Of a stretch of 40,216 nucleotides of DNA, positions 7,089 through 16,100 are shown piece by piece. The position numbers were made by a program, and so were the translations under genes. This stretch comes from a virus: the IMG/VR virus record IMGVR_UViG_3300042446_000399, positions 1 through 40,216 of that record; one strand, written 5' to 3'. Within the stretch, counting starts at the first letter, position 1; each line of letters starts with the position of its first letter. The notes beneath the pieces were generated by a model that searched no databases, was not told the origin of the DNA, and was given only the letters and a program-made list of their open reading frames with translations.

Positions 7089-8540
7089 TTATAATATTAC
7101 ACATTCAACTAGTTTGATACCAGCATCTGCATTTGTTTCTAGAGCAATAGCAAACACATTTGAATTATGTGCTGCTGAAATAACAGCAGTACCATCATTG
7201 GCCGCTACCAATCTCTGTCCTTTGATCACAGTGCCTGCAACTTTTACAGGAACTCGTCCTTTCAAGGCAACATACACTCCTCCCTCTAAATCCTTGTTCA
7301 TCATAAACGCTGGATTTTCACTGATTACACCTATTGCTCTGTCACCCGAGTTACTGGCTGTTATTTCTTTGCTGCCACCGACCGACACAACAGTTCCTAC
7401 AGAATATTCTGCATCTGGCAGATATTTTTCAGCCAAGTCAGCATATTGCGCAGAAGTTGCTGTTCCATTAAAAATATTAGCAGCCAGATTACCTGATCCG
7501 TCTCTTACTGCTACTGTGTTGATTGTAGCAGCAACTGCGGCTGTTCGATATGTTCCACCAACATTTAAACTGTCAGATTGCGTAGCAGGCCCGTTAAAAC
7601 TGTTTGCATAAACAGTGGCAAATTTTAAAACTGAAGATCCTAAATCTGTAGTGTTGTCTACACCAGGTAACACATCTTCTGCTACTAATTTCAGCGGAGT
7701 TACTGTGGTGCTGGCTGATGTGGTTTGGAAGGTAATAGTATTACCAACTTGGTTTTGAATCGTAGGAGTATCACCGCCTGAGACAAAAACTCGTAGATCA
7801 TTATCGTTACCTACTCTAAAGCCCACGTCTGCAAAACTAACAAGACCGCTAAAGTTAGATGCCGATGCTAACACAAAATCACTAGAACTTAATCCGTTTA
7901 ATTTTAAAGAATTACTAGAAGTTCCCCAATACACATGATCTGTTGATGTTATTCCCGAACTTGAATAAATTAAGGTAATTCCTTTTTTAACTAAACTATA
8001 GCCAGTAATTGCATTGCTAACGTTCAAGGTAAATTCATCTGCAGAAATTATAAAAATTGTGACGCCATCGACGATGGATTCAATAACAGCATGACTATTA
8101 CCCAGTGTATCTAACACATTTCTAGATCGAAATTGTGTGGTACCGGCACCAGAAACCCCTAACGGACCTACTAGAACAAATGCGCCGCCGTCCCATGAGT
8201 ACAATTGTTTATTAACATTGTCCCACCAAAAATCACCAGTAGTCAGTCCACTAGGAGCATTAGGGCCAACTTCGGCGCCACCCGTGGTTCTAAATTTGAT
8301 GCCATCGTAAAATTTAAGTTTACTGTTGGAACTGTCAAACCAAAGTTGCCCGCTTAATGGCCGAGCAGGTGCATCGGCTCCTGAAAAGTTTTCTAATAAA
8401 TGTACAAAATTTTCATTTTGTAACTCTCCATAACCGGCATAATTTTTACCAATTAATTTGATATCTAAACTACTATCAATGGTGCCGTCCTCAACTGTAT
8501 AAGTTGCTGACCCGCGATATCTATCTACACTATAGGACAT
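7089..8540 (-). CDS. Fibre-like virion protein, GYGE/GQLWYD head domain (483 aa)
   Basis: ATG at 8540 (MSYSVDRYRG) is preferred to a TTG two codons upstream: AGGGG lies 7 nt before it and the two paralogues start with the same MSY/MTY pattern. Residues ~1-130 form the shared head domain: LIGKNYAGYGE, ENFVHLLENF, GQLWFDSSN, then GDFWWDNVNKQLYSWDGG and VGP. A middle region (about 130-300) resembles the other two. The C-terminal ~120 residues are distinct: YADLAEKYLPDAEYSVGTVV, then GVISENPAF and GRVPVKVAG, a compact beta domain often found at the end of phage fibre proteins. It has its own TATAAATA late-promoter motif 20 nt upstream, separate from the two preceding paralogues. Confidence 0.8.
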   Translation of the reverse strand: MSYSVDRYRGSATYTVEDGTIDSSLDIKLIGKNYAGYGELQNENFVHLLENFSGADAPARPLSGQLWFDSSNSKLKFYDGIKFRTTGGAEVGPNAPSGLTTGDFWWDNVNKQLYSWDGGAFVLVGPLGVSGAGTTQFRSRNVLDTLGNSHAVIESIVDGVTIFIISADEFTLNVSNAITGYSLVKKGITLIYSSSGITSTDHVYWGTSSNSLKLNGLSSSDFVLASASNFSGLVSFADVGFRVGNDNDLRVFVSGGDTPTIQNQVGNTITFQTTSASTTVTPLKLVAEDVLPGVDNTTDLGSSVLKFATVYANSFNGPATQSDSLNVGGTYRTAAVAATINTVAVRDGSGNLAANIFNGTATSAQYADLAEKYLPDAEYSVGTVVSVGGSKEITASNSGDRAIGVISENPAFMMNKDLEGGVYVALKGRVPVKVAGTVIKGQRLVAANDGTAVISAAHNSNVFAIALETNADAGIKLVECVIL

Positions 8541-8560
8541 TACCAAACCCCTTTATTCTA

Positions 8561-8568
8561 TATTTATA
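8561..8568 (-). promoter_or_regulatory. T4-type late promoter octamer TATAAATA
   Basis: A perfect match on the minus strand to the T4 late-promoter sequence, in the 34-nt gap between two fibre-like genes and 20 nt before the ATG at 8540. It has the same spacing as three other such sites in this window, which argues against chance. Expected to be read by RNA polymerase carrying the late sigma factor gp55. Confidence 0.75.
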
Positions 8569-8574
8569 TCAAAA

Positions 8575-10422
8575 TCACAGTCCGAGGCCCGTGGTATAGC
8601 CAGCACCACGTTCTATGGTCTTAGCCCAGACTCCGCTTTGTATTTGAAACTGCTTGAATAGTCGTGTAACTGTGATAGTAGCACTACCAGTAGGAACACT
8701 ACCAATACTGAAATCTTCTAACACATTTTCTTGTGTAGAACCGTCTATACTTAATACGGCTTTGTAAGTTCTAGAAATCTGACTGGCTACATCAATAGCC
8801 GTAAACTGGGCTTGAGTGCTGGTACACAGCACTTCAGCAAGAGTTCCGTTTTGATAGGATCCAGGCGGATACAGTGCAGTTAAAATAATACCCACTTTAG
8901 TGTCAATATTACCCACTGTAAAATCACTACAATCAATTGTCACTGCAAGAGTTCTGCCTTTAACAAAAGTTTCTACAGAATTTTTAGTAGCTGCATCTTG
9001 TGCGCCAGACGGATCAGTAACATTAATAATGCGGCTGGAAACAACATCGACAACTCCAGTGCCTTGAGGAGATAATATCAAATTACCATTAACGTCCGTA
9101 GTAGAAATAGTATTACCGTCTATAAGGATATTATCAACTGTTAGTTGTGTTTGTGGTCCAAAACTAGTAATACCAGGAGCACTGGTAATACTTGCTCCTA
9201 AACTTGTTGAACTTAATACCAATTGTCCGTTTATGCGGATTTCTTTGCCAACCAATAAATTGACATTATCGCTGATATTAAATTGGCCACCACTGACTCC
9301 ATTGTCTTTTTCCCATAACATAGAGTGATTTGGTGTACCTGTAACAATAAACCCGCCACCATCTGCATAATCTTCACTGGCAGTGCTGTCACTAGATTTT
9401 GCTAAAGTAATAACTCTATCTTCAACAGTTAAATTAGTAGTTTCTATTGTGGTAGTTGCACCTTTAACTGTTAAGCTGCCGCTGATAAAAACATCGCCGC
9501 CCACATCCAATGTGGCCACTGGGTTGGATTTATAGATACCTATTCTTTGATCAGTAGTACGGATTGTAAAAGCATCTTCTAAACCAGCACCTGTTTTGGT
9601 TCTAATTTTAAAATCTTGCCCTGTGTTGTTACTGATGTGTTCTATCAAAGTTAAACTGGTTCTAATTTCATTATTTTGATTAGGACCAAGTATTAAAGGT
9701 GTAGAGTTTTGAATTGTAACAGTGCCTACTGTGCTGGTATTTTCTTCAGTAAGCATGAAACTGCTGGTAGTTTTTAATGCACCACTAGGTGCTACCAATG
9801 CATCAGCAGCAGATGCTGTAACGTAAAATTTCTGACCAGTTAATGTACCAGGATTAAATCCTCGTCTAATTTGTCCAGTAAATCCCGTGATCGGATTTAA
9901 AGGAGTATATGCAGTGTCTTTGCTGAAAATTCCAAGTAGACTATTACCTATCCATAGAAAAACCGCAGTGTGTTCAATCAGAAATGAATCTACTATTGTA
10001 ATAACTTCAAAACCACTTTTTCCCTGAGTATCTTTATAGACTGGACCTGCCAATGTTAAATCGACACCATCATAAAAATATAGTTGTTTATTGATATTGT
10101 CGATCCAAAAGTCACCTTCGACAAAACTAGTAGGCTGTGATCCTGAAACAATAGGGCCACTGCCTACTCCAAAACCGGTACCGTTATATACTTTAAGACG
10201 TCCGCTTGTTGTGTCATACCATAACTGTCCTGCTATGGGATTGTTGGGTTGTGTCGAACTGGCAAAATTTTCTAGAATTTTTATAAAATTTTCATTTATA
10301 TATTCACCATACCCACTGACGTTTTTACCAATTAAAGTAATATCAGTAGATGTTTGGTCAATTGCAGAATCTGCTACTTGTGCTAACAATGATCCATCAG
10401 TTTTGTTAATATTATACGTCAT
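8575..10422 (-). CDS. Fibre-like virion protein, GYGE/GQLWYD head domain (615 aa)
   Basis: The first ~220 residues match those of its two neighbours: LIGKNVSGYGEYINENFIKI, LENFAS, GQLWYDTTSGRLKVYNG, GDFWIDNINKQLYFYDG, then a GFEVITIVDS / GIFSKD / IRRGFNPG block. The rest differs. Residues ~285-345 contain RIGIYKSNPVATLDVGGDV and an SGSLTVKGATTTIETTNLTV strand-rich repeat, and a GNTISTTDVNGNLILSPQGTG segment follows. These are typical of trimeric phage fibre shafts. There is no tail-collar domain. It starts 5 nt after the stop of the upstream paralogue, with no good Shine-Dalgarno site, so reinitiation or coupling is likely. Probably one of several fibre components encoded by tandem duplicates. 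Confidence 0.8.
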   Translation of the reverse strand: MTYNINKTDGSLLAQVADSAIDQTSTDITLIGKNVSGYGEYINENFIKILENFASSTQPNNPIAGQLWYDTTSGRLKVYNGTGFGVGSGPIVSGSQPTSFVEGDFWIDNINKQLYFYDGVDLTLAGPVYKDTQGKSGFEVITIVDSFLIEHTAVFLWIGNSLLGIFSKDTAYTPLNPITGFTGQIRRGFNPGTLTGQKFYVTASAADALVAPSGALKTTSSFMLTEENTSTVGTVTIQNSTPLILGPNQNNEIRTSLTLIEHISNNTGQDFKIRTKTGAGLEDAFTIRTTDQRIGIYKSNPVATLDVGGDVFISGSLTVKGATTTIETTNLTVEDRVITLAKSSDSTASEDYADGGGFIVTGTPNHSMLWEKDNGVSGGQFNISDNVNLLVGKEIRINGQLVLSSTSLGASITSAPGITSFGPQTQLTVDNILIDGNTISTTDVNGNLILSPQGTGVVDVVSSRIINVTDPSGAQDAATKNSVETFVKGRTLAVTIDCSDFTVGNIDTKVGIILTALYPPGSYQNGTLAEVLCTSTQAQFTAIDVASQISRTYKAVLSIDGSTQENVLEDFSIGSVPTGSATITVTRLFKQFQIQSGVWAKTIERGAGYTTGLGL

Positions 10423-10427
10423 TTTTA

Positions 10428-12524
10428 TTATCTACCAGTGTAAATGATATAGTTAACTGTCATGTAGGGATTCATGATACTGAAAGCAACCCCTAGACTA
10501 CCAGCAGTGTCAATGCCGCCACTAGTTGGAAGATATTGCCCAGTGCCGGATGCCGTAGGACCTTGTCCTGTGATATAGTTAGTATCAGGAATAACAGTGC
10601 TTGAGTTTCTAAATGCAAAAAACTGTGTTCCTGCATTGGCTCTTAAATCATGTTCGTGATCAGGAATATTAGACAATGTTAAAGATTTTTCAGCAGTACC
10701 AGACCCTGTACCCAGTGTATCAGCAGAAACATCAGTTACTCTATCTGCGTTACCTCCGCCAGCATCAATTAATATAGTCGGGTCAGCAATACTAGGTACA
10801 GTGTTGCCGTTGTCCATATTGTCTCTGCCCAATGCAAATCTTCCTCTTAAATCTGGAAGTGCAAAAGTGGCACTGCCAATAAGCAAAGATGTGGCTTTGA
10901 AGGTATAGCCTATAACTGCAAAAAGTTCAGGATAATCACCGATTCTAATTTCACTACCGTCACAGAACAAATAGCCCAACGGGGGTGCTGAACCACCAAA
11001 GCCCATAATTGTTCCAATTGGCATAGTTGCTACGCCTTGCAACAGTGTTGTCTTGGTGAGTTTTCTTAATCCTGTACCGGGTCGATTAATTAAAATTTCA
11101 TCATTAAGTTGACTAGTAAGTGTTTCTGTTCGATTAGTTAAAAAATCTTGACTGATAGTAGTGGTAAAAGTTGCAAACCCTGCAGTACTTTGTCCATCAA
11201 AACTTACAGTGTTGCTGGAAACTTCGCCAGCAAGTTGAAAAACAGTAGGTGAACTTAATTTACTAGCAGATCCTGTAACATTACCAGTAACACTGCCTGT
11301 TAAATTGCCAACAAATTCTTGTGATAAAATTTGATCAGCATATATCCTACGCCATGCTTTGCCGCCAGTCAGCGGTTCTGTTCCTAAATCATAAGTTCCG
11401 TCGGCGTCTGGAATCACATGATATGTAGTCGACGTGCCAGTGACTGCAAAATTACCACCTACTCTTAAATTTTTAGTTATGGCTGCGCCGCCTGCAGTCT
11501 TAATACTGCCCGTGACTAAACTAGTAGAATCAGTAGTTCCTGCAACAATTAAACTGTCACTGATTCTGATGTTACCAGTAACGTCTAACGCTTCAGCAGG
11601 TGCTGTATTGTTAATACCAACAGCCCGTGTGCTGTCGATACGCAGCACTGTAGAAGTTACTCCGTTATTGACTGTTTTAAAATCAAATGCTGATCCGTTG
11701 GCCTTGTTGTTAAATGTAGGGATATTACTGTCAATGGTGATACTTAATTCACCTGAACTACCAACAGTAAGTCCACTGGGGTTTCGAACGTTGAACTGAA
11801 AATTTGTTGTACTTGCTGTGTCGCCACGTAAAAAACTAGAAGCCGATACTGCATTTCCACCAATTACTAAAGAATCAGCCTTTTCACTAGTGCCCCAAAA
11901 CTTGTTTGGTAAACTGTTACTGTTAAAATCTTTACTAGATAGATTAAATCCTTGTCTAATTTCACTAAATCCAGAAATTGTAGATTTTGGAATAAATGCA
12001 TCTTTACTGATAATGCCGACTTTTTCGTCGCCAACAAACAAATTCAATACACTGTGAGTAATGTTACTTGCATCAACAACACTTTCAACTTCGGCACCAG
12101 TTCTTAATCCACTGCTAAACTGTGGTCCAACCAATACCCAGTTACTGCCGGTGAACAAATAAAGTTGTTGATTATCAGTATCCGCCCACAAATCACCTAG
12201 ATTGCTGTTGGCCACTGCAGGAGCAGTGTTAGATTTTTTAATACTACCAGCAGGAGCCCAAGTTGTGCCGTCATATACCTTTAATTGATTTACCCCAGCA
12301 CTGTTATCATACCATAACTGTCCTTCAACAGGATTAGTGGGTGCAGAAGTTTTGGCAAAATTTTCTAAAAGATGTAAAAAATTCTCAGCAATAATTTGTG
12401 CATAGCCAACATAATTTTTTCCCACAAAAGTTACAGGTAATTGTTGGTTAAGAGTTTGATCCTCAACTGTTATATCTGGTTTTTGAGGATTACCTGTTTC
12501 AGTATATTTGATAGTGTATGACAT
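10428..12524 (-). CDS. Tail fibre protein with phage tail-collar domain (698 aa)
   Basis: Longest of three tandem paralogues. The head domain (VGKNYVGYAQIIAENFLHLL, GQLWYDNSAG, GDLWADTDNQQLYLFTG) and the EVESVVDAS / GIISKDAF / IRQGFNLSS block fill about residues 1-220. A strand-rich shaft follows with NTAPAEALDVTGNIRISDSL and GSIKTAGGAAITKNLRVGG. From about residue 500 comes a tail-collar domain: MPIGTIMGFGGSAPPLGYLF, CDGSEIRIGDYPELFAVIG, FALPDLRGRFALGRDN. The end is rich in Gly, Ser and Asn (IPDHEHDLRANAG, then PYMTVNYIIYTGR). Collar domains occur in short tail fibres (T4 gp12) and receptor-binding tips, so host contact is likely. It begins with TAATG shared with the preceding gene's stop. 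Confidence 0.88.
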   Translation of the reverse strand: MSYTIKYTETGNPQKPDITVEDQTLNQQLPVTFVGKNYVGYAQIIAENFLHLLENFAKTSAPTNPVEGQLWYDNSAGVNQLKVYDGTTWAPAGSIKKSNTAPAVANSNLGDLWADTDNQQLYLFTGSNWVLVGPQFSSGLRTGAEVESVVDASNITHSVLNLFVGDEKVGIISKDAFIPKSTISGFSEIRQGFNLSSKDFNSNSLPNKFWGTSEKADSLVIGGNAVSASSFLRGDTASTTNFQFNVRNPSGLTVGSSGELSITIDSNIPTFNNKANGSAFDFKTVNNGVTSTVLRIDSTRAVGINNTAPAEALDVTGNIRISDSLIVAGTTDSTSLVTGSIKTAGGAAITKNLRVGGNFAVTGTSTTYHVIPDADGTYDLGTEPLTGGKAWRRIYADQILSQEFVGNLTGSVTGNVTGSASKLSSPTVFQLAGEVSSNTVSFDGQSTAGFATFTTTISQDFLTNRTETLTSQLNDEILINRPGTGLRKLTKTTLLQGVATMPIGTIMGFGGSAPPLGYLFCDGSEIRIGDYPELFAVIGYTFKATSLLIGSATFALPDLRGRFALGRDNMDNGNTVPSIADPTILIDAGGGNADRVTDVSADTLGTGSGTAEKSLTLSNIPDHEHDLRANAGTQFFAFRNSSTVIPDTNYITGQGPTASGTGQYLPTSGGIDTAGSLGVAFSIMNPYMTVNYIIYTGR

Positions 12525-13135
12525 TATGCTACCTCACTCAGACCGGTTAAACTTTGAATACGCACAGTATAGTCAATTTGAATAAGTCGGTTTAATGATT
12601 TTTGCACAGGATGAAAAATTACATGCGTCAATAACTTACTTTGACCCGTGGCGCTGTATGATTTCAGCCCTAGTTCGTCAAAAACAAAGGCACTGTCAGT
12701 GTTACTACTAGTATCAATGGCATCTTGGCCGCTAGGTTCGCCGTAATCTAATAGACAAGTGATAAACACATCCGTGTAGTTAGTACCAGTTACATGTCGT
12801 GTTTCAATTTTATTTCGTGTAGGATCAACATTGGCCACGGCTCTGTCGTCAATTACTTTGGTATAAGTTTGATTGTACAATGCTGCATTGGTGCCAACAC
12901 TGTTGGGAGTCAAATAGGTAATTATACCGGTAGGATCAACGGCTGTGCCGCCGTTACCAAAGGCCATTTCGTAAATGAATCCCTGACCTGAATTGCCAAT
13001 GCTATCTGCTAATGCTACACTCATATTCTCATAATGAATGGCATTGCGTTTATTAATGGCAATTTCACCAGATTCGGGGTACCATATCTTGATGTGTCCC
13101 TCGATGTTTAATCCTGAAAAATCTCTGCTAAACAT
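12524..13135 (-). CDS. Conserved virion protein following the giant gene (203 aa)
   Basis: Starts MFSRDFSGLNIEGHIKIWYP and keeps a mixed, globular composition: AIHYENMSVALADSI, IYEMAFGNGGTAVDPTG, then a C-terminal LLTHVIFHPVQKSLNRLIQI with DYTVRIQS. No enzyme motif. Its place after the giant gp7-position gene is where T4 has gp8, but T4 gp8 is 334 residues and I see no convincing similarity, so I do not assign it. I associate this type with small structural proteins of T4-like cyanophages from memory. It has its own TATAAATA motif 20 nt upstream, and its stop overlaps the tail-collar gene's ATG by one base. Probably a baseplate or fibre-attachment component. Confidence 0.75.
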   Translation of the reverse strand: MFSRDFSGLNIEGHIKIWYPESGEIAINKRNAIHYENMSVALADSIGNSGQGFIYEMAFGNGGTAVDPTGIITYLTPNSVGTNAALYNQTYTKVIDDRAVANVDPTRNKIETRHVTGTNYTDVFITCLLDYGEPSGQDAIDTSSNTDSAFVFDELGLKSYSATGQSKLLTHVIFHPVQKSLNRLIQIDYTVRIQSLTGLSEVA

Positions 13136-13155
13136 AATTTGCTCTCATATTAATG

Positions 13156-13163
13156 TATTTATA
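13156..13163 (-). promoter_or_regulatory. T4-type late promoter octamer TATAAATA
   Basis: Perfect octamer on the minus strand, overlapping the stop-codon region of the giant gene and lying 20 nt before the ATG of the 203-residue gene. It would restart late transcription after the 13.7-kb giant gene and so help supply the fibre genes downstream. Spacing is the same as at the other late-promoter sites in the window. Confidence 0.75.
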
Positions 13164-16100
13164 GTGGCCAAACACCGGGCGCTGACTTTATAAAATTAGC
13201 GATATTGTTGGTGCTATCCACTAAACTGGTGTCAAGATCACTCCACATTTTTCCAATCTTTTTCACAACTACAATCTTGGTATCATCGGGCGGAGTTGTT
13301 GTGAGTCTTACTGTAGAAGTTTCACCGTCAACACTGAATTCTGATTCATATTGTACATCGCCTTCGGGACTTTCTAAATGCACCGTGATATCATGCAGTT
13401 TATAAGGAACTTTCTTCAAGCGATATCCAGCCACAAAAACTTCAATTTGATCACATTGACCAAAATTTGACGGAATAGTGTTTCTATACCAAGGAGTATA
13501 TACAGTACTGCCGTCATCAATAGTTGCCGGTGTTGCCTCTGGAACAAAGTTAGTGTGCAGTACATTACTGCTGTCAGTTGAAACAAAAGTTTCTATTACT
13601 AGTTCGTCCTTGTACGGAATAGTTTCTGAAATACCAATATTGATAATATCTGTACCAGAACGATGCACAGTAGGTACACCTGTACCTAATGTACCTCTTC
13701 GCAATCTACTTAACACGTTGCCAGTTTTAGCAAAATATTCGATACGTTCACCGTTGATATACACAATACCTGGTAAATTTCCTTCAGGATTAGGATCGTC
13801 TAGTACACTAGCGTTGTCAACTGTTATGCCTATGTCTGTTTGATTTAGATCATTTACAATAAACGTTTGCTTATTTTTATTCAATCGTTTGTAGTGTGTT
13901 CTATTCAGCATGTCTTTGAACTGCATATAAGAGTATTGTTCTGTTACAGCAGTTGGATTATATCCTATCACTGACAATTTGTCATTAGGTAATACATCTT
14001 TAACTTCTATTGTTCTGCGATCTGCTAACAATTTCCAGTCAACGCTGTGTGTTAACAAATTACCATTTTTAATTACCCAAACAAAATCATCAGACACAGT
14101 TGTCCTGTCTAAAACAAATAGTCCTCTTTCTTTATTTCTAAAAGTAAAATAATCAACTGTACCTGCAGTCAAACTGATTGCCGATGTAATAGTATCCGAC
14201 TTACGTTGAATATCCATAACGTCGTGATTGTAAAAACTAACAATTTCAAATTCAGTTCCCGCTGGCCATACTGTGTTGACAAATTGAATAGTGCTGGCAG
14301 TCATTTTGTATTCTGCATCAGTATCAACTACTACAATTAATTTTCCGTTGTCAATATATTTACTACTGGTCAACACAACACTCACTGTGCCAAAATCAAA
14401 AATGTATTCACTACCAACAATCAATTGTACTCCATTTAGATATACTTTTAAATTAATTGGGGCAAAAGAATACGGTGCAAATTTATGCTGTGGTAACGAA
14501 TAAATTAAATTGTTGTTAGTCAGTGTAAAATATTCAGCACTAGATGATCGTAAAATTGTTTGTCCAGTACGTACTATAACATTATTTTCATATATGTCAT
14601 TGAATCCCACAACGTTTGTTAAAGAATATACAGTTGTAGATCCGTCTGTAACAATAGTTTCAGATTTAACTACGCTTGTTTTTTGTAATTCTGTAGAGTC
14701 ATCACTAAAAAATTGTCGCTGAATTAGATAATTTACAATACTGCCAGATGGTGGTGGTGAAACAAATCTTATTCCAACTCGATAAGCACTTTGGTATGTG
14801 ATATCAGTTTGAAATAAATCATAGTTTAATAAATCGCCGTTGACCAATACTATAGATGTAGCGCCAGCAATCCAACTAGTATTGGTAATAAATTCCATTG
14901 TACTACCATCTCCTACAAAATAATCAAGATCTAAAATGCCTTCGCCATTGAATGAGAAACTAGATACGGCTACATCTGAATCCAGTACAGGAGGTACAGT
15001 AAACACTACATTTGAATTTTGCCAATCAACAGTATAATCAATGCTTTGTTCTTTGACGATGCCGTTGACTAATACTGTAATTGCCTGTTTAGAATTAGCA
15101 TATTGTTTTAAACTAAAGTTTACATTAGTGCCATTGCCTTTGTAGTTGTTCCATTTAATTTTGGCACTGCCATCTCTGCTCATTGCATAAACTTTGATAG
15201 CCACTGCATCTAAAATTTGTCCAGGGACTAATTCTTCAGGACCATGGCTGGTATCAGGAGTAACAAAATTATCACCATCTAATATAATATCATCAGGTGC
15301 AATACCAGTAGCGGTAGTGTACGCTAAGTTTCCGCCTTGTAAAATAGTATCATATTCATTTTCATTAGGTAAGAAACTGCCGTCGCTTGTGCTCTTACGG
15401 AAAATAATCTTGTCCCCATCGTTGATGTTTAATGGATACGGATCTGTTAGATTAGGTAAATCTATAACATTTGTTATTCCGTCTCCAATAAAGGTAGACA
15501 TTACTACCCAATCTTGTGCTAATTTTCTACCGTTGGGTTGAATAGTTGAGCCATCATATAGATCAAAATATGGATCATCTATACGTAAACCATTTACATA
15601 GATGTTGATTTCTTGACCCAGTGTTGGGGTGTAAGGCAGAGTGAATACATAGGTGCTGTCGCCAACGGTTACTATATAATCATCAAAAGCAGCATCAAAG
15701 CCGTCCCACTGATCAGAAAACCAAGGCAGTGCATCCCATCCTGCACCGGCACCAAATCCTAAACCAGTAACATTGACGCCGCCGTAATCAACACCTACTA
15801 AAAGTTGTCCAAGGTCGTTGCCTAACTGTCCTGTTGTAGGATTGTAAAAGAAATTAATTCTATCTGCCGCAGATAATAATGTAACATCTTTATAATAATT
15901 TACTGAAACTGTTTCTCCAATGGCTGGGGCTTCATCCAAAGTAAGAACACTGTAATATGCAGTATATCCTCTAGTCACTGAAGATTTTTTAGTTATTGTA
16001 TAATTTTCTCTCAGAATTTCTTGGCCTGCTACAGTTATTGTAGATTTACCAACTTTAACATCAGCGGGCCACTTTAATATAAACTGTTTTAAACTTCCAG

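Noticed and set aside
12524-13135. Assigning the 203-aa gene as gp8
   Set aside because: Only the position matches; length and visible sequence do not resemble T4 gp8.
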